Under the pieces are notes generated by a model. The model saw nothing but the letters and a program-made list of their open reading frames with translations, was not told the origin of the DNA and ran no database searches. DNA of 10,787 nucleotides from Candidatus Heimdallarchaeota archaeon (GTDB lineage: Archaea; Asgardarchaeota; Heimdallarchaeia; Heimdallarchaeales; Kariarchaeaceae), in NCBI GenBank assembly GCA_021399405.1, contig JAAFKL010000065.1, forward strand, positions 1 through 10,787, given 5' to 3'. Numbering within the stretch: position 1 is the first letter of the stretch; every line of letters begins with the position of its first letter. This document shows, piece by piece, positions 6,857-10,787 of this stretch. Both the position numbers and the translations under genes were made by a program.

Positions 6857-9655
6857 TTAATCTGAATCTTCTTTATCCTTTATCGCAACTTGGGATGAAA
6901 AATCGTAAGAGATTGTTTCATCTTCCGTTTCAGACGATGGGTCACTCAAATATTGAATTGATGTATCATCAACTCGAATTTTAGCTAATTCCTTTAGAAG
7001 ATATTTCTGAACTTTTCCGATATCATCCGCTTGAAGTATAATCACATCATTTGCATTCATCCACTCATACATCGATTTGATCGCATCCAATTCGGTTTTC
7101 TCATCAAAGAAAATCTCAATTTCTTCAAGGTTAACACCATTCTCGATAAGTGTGTCTTTGATTAAATTTGCAATTTCACCTGGTTTCCGTCTACGTAGAT
7201 TCCAATCTTCCTTAATGAAAAATCGATCATACTTTCCAGCAATACCCTTTATTGCCTCTGCTATTGATGAATTACCTCTGTCACCAGGCATACCAATTAC
7301 TATTGCTTTGCGTCCGATCTTGCCTTGGTCATACCATAGTCCTTCAGCGAGTTGAATTTGTGCTTGAAGAGCTTCCTTATTATGTCCATAATCTATGACA
7401 ACACGTCCACCCTTGATTCGCTCAACATTCATTCTTCCAGGTGTTTGATTACGATCAGTATAGAAGGTAGTCAAACCGGTTTTGATATCATTTACAGAAA
7501 TATAGTTTGTTAGTGAAGCTACTACAAATAAGGCATTTTGAACATTGAACACCGCTCTTCCCTTGAAAGTCGCAGGGATTTCTCGCAGATGAATTAGAGG
7601 TGTTTGGGAGCCTCCTTGGATAATTTGAATCACTCCATTAGGTGTGATTGTAATTGCAGTTCCACCTTGTTTTGTATGTTCAACTAGTATCCGATTTTCA
7701 TGAGAAAGAGAAACCAAAATAACTTCTCCATCGATCCGATCAAGTTGATCTACTACCAACGGATCATCTGCATTTACAATTCCTTGACCTGTTTCCTTAA
7801 CTTGATCATATACTACTCCTTTAACATCGGCCAATTCTTCAAGTGTATCTACACCACCTTTTCCTAGGTGATCATCACTTACATTTAAAATCATGCCAAC
7901 ATCACAGAAATCCCAACCTAGCCCTTCTCGAAGAATTCCTCCACGAGCGGTTTCTAAAACTGCGAAATCCACTGTTGGGTCTCTTAAAACCACTTTAGCA
8001 GACCAAGGACCAGTGCAATCTCCTGTATATTCTACTTCACCATCGACATAGATACCATCAGTTGTGGTAAGTCCGACCTTGTAGCCTGCTAATTTTAATG
8101 TATGTGCAATCCACCTTGAAGTTGTTGTTTTACCATTTGTACCAGTAACAGATATCAATGGAATACGTCCATTTGAATTCTGGGGGAATAACATATCGAC
8201 AACAGGTTTTGCAACATTCCTGTTTGTTCCTTCTGTTGGTTCAAGATGCATTCTTAGTCCTGGAGCTGCATTGATTTCAATAATTGCACCGCCGTATTTC
8301 TTGATTGGCTTGCTGATATCGGGAGCCATAATATCAATTCCAGCAATATCGAGTCCGATAGTTTTGACAGCTCGTTCTGCTAATTTGATATTATCGTAAT
8401 GAATTATATCTGTAACATCAATTGCGGTCCCTCCTGTCGACATATTCCCAGTACTCACCAATTGAACAAATTTATCTTTTTCAGGTATTGAGTCGAGTTG
8501 ATACCCCTGATCACTCATCATGCGAATAGCACTTTCATTTATCTTAATCTGAGTTAGAACCTTCTCGTGTCCGATACCTCGCCTTGGATCTTTATTTACT
8601 TCGTCTACCAGCTCTTGAATTGTATGAACACCATCTCCCATCACATGTGCTGGAATCCGATTGGCTGCAGCAACAAATTTCCCATTAACAACTAAAATAC
8701 GGTAATCCTTTCCCTCAAGGAATTTTTCCACAATTATTGTCCTCGAATACTCTTTAGCTAAATCATATGCAGCTTCAAGATCTGCTTCATTTTTAACGTT
8801 AAGAGAGATACCTCGTCCATGAGAAACATTCAAGGGTTTAATGACAACTGGATAACCTGTTCGGTGGACTTCAGCTAGTGCACGAGACAAGCTCCTTGCA
8901 GTTCCACCTTTTGGCACAGGGATACCAACATCATACAACATTTGTAATGTTAATTCTTTGTCCTGTGCTATTTCAACAGCGATATATCTAGATTCAGTGG
9001 ACGTTGAAGCCCAGATCCTCTTTTGGTTAATACCCCATCCAAATTGCACTAAACTGCTGGTTTTTCTTAATCTCATTGCTGGAATGCCACGGGCTCTGGC
9101 TTCATCCACAATAGATCCTGTGGATGGACCAAAAGAATACTCCTCCGCAATTTCTATTACTTCCACTAACTCTTTAGAATAATCAAAATCTTCAACTGAT
9201 GAGTTATCAACCAACCAGTTTACAACCTTCTTTGCCAATTCTGTTGCTGCTAGTCCTGTTTCTTCATTTTTCAGTTCAAAATAGACACGATAGACGCTTT
9301 CTTTATCAGTACGGCCTTTTCTATCTTTTACTTGACGGGTCTTTCCATGAGATACTTTTACTCCTGCAAGGTTTTGAATTTCAATTGCTATATGCTCAAA
9401 AACGTGACCCAACCACGTGCCCTCATCTTCTTTCAATCTCCGGAGGAATCCTCCTTCTTGATCATATGAACAAGTATGGGTTTGTAAAGTTGGAATCAAT
9501 TCCAATAAACCGTCGTTGAACCCTGGTAATTTCATGGTAGGCTCATTTTCAAGGTCTCCAATATCTACTTCAATCGCAATCCCTCTTCCATAGGAATAAC
9601 GATTTGGCCCTCGATAGACTCTTTTTGACAGTATTTCAAGCGAACGTGGATTCAT
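6857..9655 (-). CDS. cphA: Cyanophycin synthetase (CphA1-type)
   Basis: From the ATG at 9655 the product is 932 residues. It would polymerise Asp and Arg into multi-L-arginyl-poly-L-aspartate, a nitrogen store, using two ATP-dependent ligase sites. The N domain (about 1-165) has the family RGPN motif and GTWLGHVFEH (79-88). The ATP-grasp domain (about 220-490) has KPLNVSHGRG (273-282), the NMSTGGTAID segment (404-413) and EINAAPGLRMH (460-470); it adds Asp to the backbone. The Mur-ligase-like domain (about 498-890) has P-loop GTNGKTTT (505-512), LETARGGILREG (567-578), NVSDDHLG (591-598) and DYGHN (755-759); it adds Arg. An acidic tail (about 893-932) follows. A TTG at 9676 would add seven residues, but the ATG fits the TATA-like element and the family N-terminus better. 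Cyanobacterial CphA1 is about 870-900 residues. No cyanophycinase gene is adjacent. Both active sites look intact. Confidence 0.95.
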   Translation of the reverse strand: MNPRSLEILSKRVYRGPNRYSYGRGIAIEVDIGDLENEPTMKLPGFNDGLLELIPTLQTHTCSYDQEGGFLRRLKEDEGTWLGHVFEHIAIEIQNLAGVKVSHGKTRQVKDRKGRTDKESVYRVYFELKNEETGLAATELAKKVVNWLVDNSSVEDFDYSKELVEVIEIAEEYSFGPSTGSIVDEARARGIPAMRLRKTSSLVQFGWGINQKRIWASTSTESRYIAVEIAQDKELTLQMLYDVGIPVPKGGTARSLSRALAEVHRTGYPVVIKPLNVSHGRGISLNVKNEADLEAAYDLAKEYSRTIIVEKFLEGKDYRILVVNGKFVAAANRIPAHVMGDGVHTIQELVDEVNKDPRRGIGHEKVLTQIKINESAIRMMSDQGYQLDSIPEKDKFVQLVSTGNMSTGGTAIDVTDIIHYDNIKLAERAVKTIGLDIAGIDIMAPDISKPIKKYGGAIIEINAAPGLRMHLEPTEGTNRNVAKPVVDMLFPQNSNGRIPLISVTGTNGKTTTSRWIAHTLKLAGYKVGLTTTDGIYVDGEVEYTGDCTGPWSAKVVLRDPTVDFAVLETARGGILREGLGWDFCDVGMILNVSDDHLGKGGVDTLEELADVKGVVYDQVKETGQGIVNADDPLVVDQLDRIDGEVILVSLSHENRILVEHTKQGGTAITITPNGVIQIIQGGSQTPLIHLREIPATFKGRAVFNVQNALFVVASLTNYISVNDIKTGLTTFYTDRNQTPGRMNVERIKGGRVVIDYGHNKEALQAQIQLAEGLWYDQGKIGRKAIVIGMPGDRGNSSIAEAIKGIAGKYDRFFIKEDWNLRRRKPGEIANLIKDTLIENGVNLEEIEIFFDEKTELDAIKSMYEWMNANDVIILQADDIGKVQKYLLKELAKIRVDDTSIQYLSDPSSETEDETISYDFSSQVAIKDKEDSD

Positions 9656-9678
9656 TGATATTTTTGAATTAATCAATC

Positions 9679-9686
9679 AAATTAAA
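9679..9686 (-). promoter_or_regulatory. TATA-like element of cphA
   Basis: The minus strand reads TTTAATTT, centred about 27 nt before the ATG at 9655 and overlapping nothing suitable for the alternative TTG at 9676. At the matching distance from the TTG the sequence is not TATA-like. This decides the start in favour of the ATG. No Shine-Dalgarno sequence is present. Confidence 0.5.
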
Positions 9687-9770
9687 GTTGTTTCGATAGC
9701 TTTGGTGGAACATTGTTATTCGCTTATTTATCGAGGACAGAGATCAATTCGGTTCATTTCAAGACTATAA

Positions 9771-10748
9771 TTATTTCTTATATTCTGAAAATATTTGCTT
9801 TATGTTTTTCTCGGGTGTCCCTTGAAGTAAAACACAACCAGGTGCCAGAATTAAAGGCACCTTATCCTTCAATTCAATAAGGTCAGCATACAAAGATTCT
9901 TGGGAACCTTCAAAAACTTTCAGAGGATCCAATCCACCAAATAATCCGCCCTTAAAGTGCTTGCGTGCTTCAGGTATATCGATATTTGATGTCTGATCAT
10001 GCCAGTTAATTGCTGTGGTTTTAATTGAATTAATAGCTTCATTAAAGTAAACATCATCCCCATGAATGTGATTCACTGTAAACTCAGCCTGATTATCAAC
10101 TACCCGTATAAACTCTTCATTGTATGCCAAAACCGACTGAGTCTCCTCGATAGAATTTACGTTGACTTTATCTGCTTCTTGTATTGCAATGAATAATCCA
10201 TTAGCACCCACATCCAAACATGCTCGAGCGTATTCAATTGTGACTTTTTCAATAATTTTCAGAGCATCGAGTAATTCCTGGCTTTTTGATTCTCTATAAT
10301 GATTAACAAACTGATTTGCTGATAATTTTCTCGCAACCATGGTTGGGGCAAATACTGTCATCATAATTGGAGAATCTGTGATTTTTTTGCTTACTTTGCT
10401 TACAAAATCTATTTGTTCACCATAGTGTCCATCGAGAGGATCAATTTCCTCAATCTTCGTCCAATCCGTTGGAGATTTTACAATGCATTCTCTACAAGAA
10501 GTTGAACCAGAAGCTTTTGGTTCGGTCGTTCCTTTTGTAATCTTACAACCAAAATCTACAACAGAATATCTACCATTCGGAGATAGTTTAACAACGTCTG
10601 ATGGATATTTCTGGTAATCCAGGACCGTGCTTTCTACTAGATCATTTGTATTAAGATCATGATCTGGATAATGACGCCACACACTGATCAAAGCCTCACC
10701 TGTGACTTCTCCCTTTATAGTTGCAATAGCTGCGTCGTAAGAACTCAT
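9771..10748 (-). CDS. URO-D superfamily protein, probable zinc-dependent methyltransferase type
   Basis: From the ATG at 10748 the product is 325 residues, about the usual length of the uroporphyrinogen decarboxylase/MtaA superfamily. N-terminal SVWRHYPDHD (22-31), FGGLDP (270-275) and APGCVLLQGTPEKNI (302-316) are typical of its non-haem members. It lacks the FMRQAGRYLPEY signature of true HemE. In MtaA-type methyl-corrinoid:CoM methyltransferases zinc is held by HxC...C; here H227-I-H229 and C305 occupy equivalent places with similar spacing, so I infer a zinc site with His replacing the first Cys. A CxxC (C85, C88) and C68 are further potential ligands. Substrate and methyl donor are unknown, and no corrinoid protein gene is visible. 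A TTG at 10781 could add 11 residues and the frame stays open to the window edge, but the ATG matches the family N-terminus and the promoter spacing. Confidence 0.82.
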   Translation of the reverse strand: MSSYDAAIATIKGEVTGEALISVWRHYPDHDLNTNDLVESTVLDYQKYPSDVVKLSPNGRYSVVDFGCKITKGTTEPKASGSTSCRECIVKSPTDWTKIEEIDPLDGHYGEQIDFVSKVSKKITDSPIMMTVFAPTMVARKLSANQFVNHYRESKSQELLDALKIIEKVTIEYARACLDVGANGLFIAIQEADKVNVNSIEETQSVLAYNEEFIRVVDNQAEFTVNHIHGDDVYFNEAINSIKTTAINWHDQTSNIDIPEARKHFKGGLFGGLDPLKVFEGSQESLYADLIELKDKVPLILAPGCVLLQGTPEKNIKQIFSEYKK

Positions 10749-10769
10749 ACAGAAAATCGAGCCGTTAGT

Positions 10770-10778
10770 ATTATTTAT
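10770..10778 (-). promoter_or_regulatory. TATA-like element of the URO-D-family gene
   Basis: The minus strand reads ATAAATAAT, centred 26 nt before the ATG at 10748. It lies inside the extra codons that the TTG start would add, which argues against that longer form. The spacing implies a leaderless transcript. Confidence 0.45.
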
Positions 10779-10787
10779 CAAATTAGA

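Noticed and set aside
5361..9655. cphA and the alkaline phosphatase as one operon.
   Set aside because: They are on the same strand but 125 nt apart, and the phosphatase has its own TATA-like elements. Read-through is possible, but nothing in the sequence requires it.
9771..10748. Annotation as true uroporphyrinogen decarboxylase HemE.
   Set aside because: The HemE signature FMRQAGRYLPEY is absent, and the HxH...C pattern points to the methyltransferase-like branch of the superfamily.

Overview
This window is AT-rich and gene-dense, and it looks archaeal. The main reasons are a two-ring CDC48/VAT-type AAA ATPase with an N-terminal CDC48 barrel, and TATA-like elements centred about 26-28 nt before the ATG of every gene whose upstream sequence is visible, with no Shine-Dalgarno sequence. 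A surface protein with a Thr/Ser-rich stalk and a C-terminal membrane anchor fits as well. A very long leucine-rich-repeat (LRR) protein and a cyanophycin synthetase next to the ATPase make an Asgard (perhaps Heimdallarchaeia-like) origin attractive. That lineage call is an inference from gene flavour, not a proven placement.

Layout. 18-2363 (+) is a 781-residue protein made almost wholly of 24-residue LRRs. It converges on a cdc48-type ATPase (2372-4714, -), with 8 bases between the two stop codons. 4715-4905 is a divergent promoter region. 4906-5229 (+) is a 107-residue multi-pass membrane protein. 5230-5360 is a short convergent spacer that holds, on the minus strand, what looks like an orphan copy of the last codons of a cyanophycin synthetase gene. 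5361-6731 (-) is a secreted, C-terminally anchored alkaline phosphatase. 6857-9655 (-) is a full-length cyanophycin synthetase. 9771-10748 (-) is a uroporphyrinogen decarboxylase (URO-D)-fold protein with methyltransferase-like zinc ligands. No stretch over 300 bases lacks a gene. I saw no tRNA, rRNA, CRISPR array or insertion sequence.

How the genes work together. Each gene appears to have its own promoter, so I do not propose an operon. Themes are protein unfolding (CDC48), nitrogen storage as Arg-Asp polymer (CphA), extracellular phosphate scavenging (alkaline phosphatase), possible one-carbon or methyl transfer (URO-D-like) and protein-protein interaction (LRR). No cyanophycinase or isoaspartyl dipeptidase gene is present here.

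The most notable points are the orphan cphA 3'-end relic, the cyanophycin synthetase in an archaeal context with a possible primer-making metal site, a CDC48 whose first ATPase ring has lost several consensus residues, a near-perfect Asn and Asp/Asn double ladder in the LRR protein, an HxH...C metal-site variant in the URO-D-like protein, and a uniform leaderless promoter geometry that corrects two gene starts.
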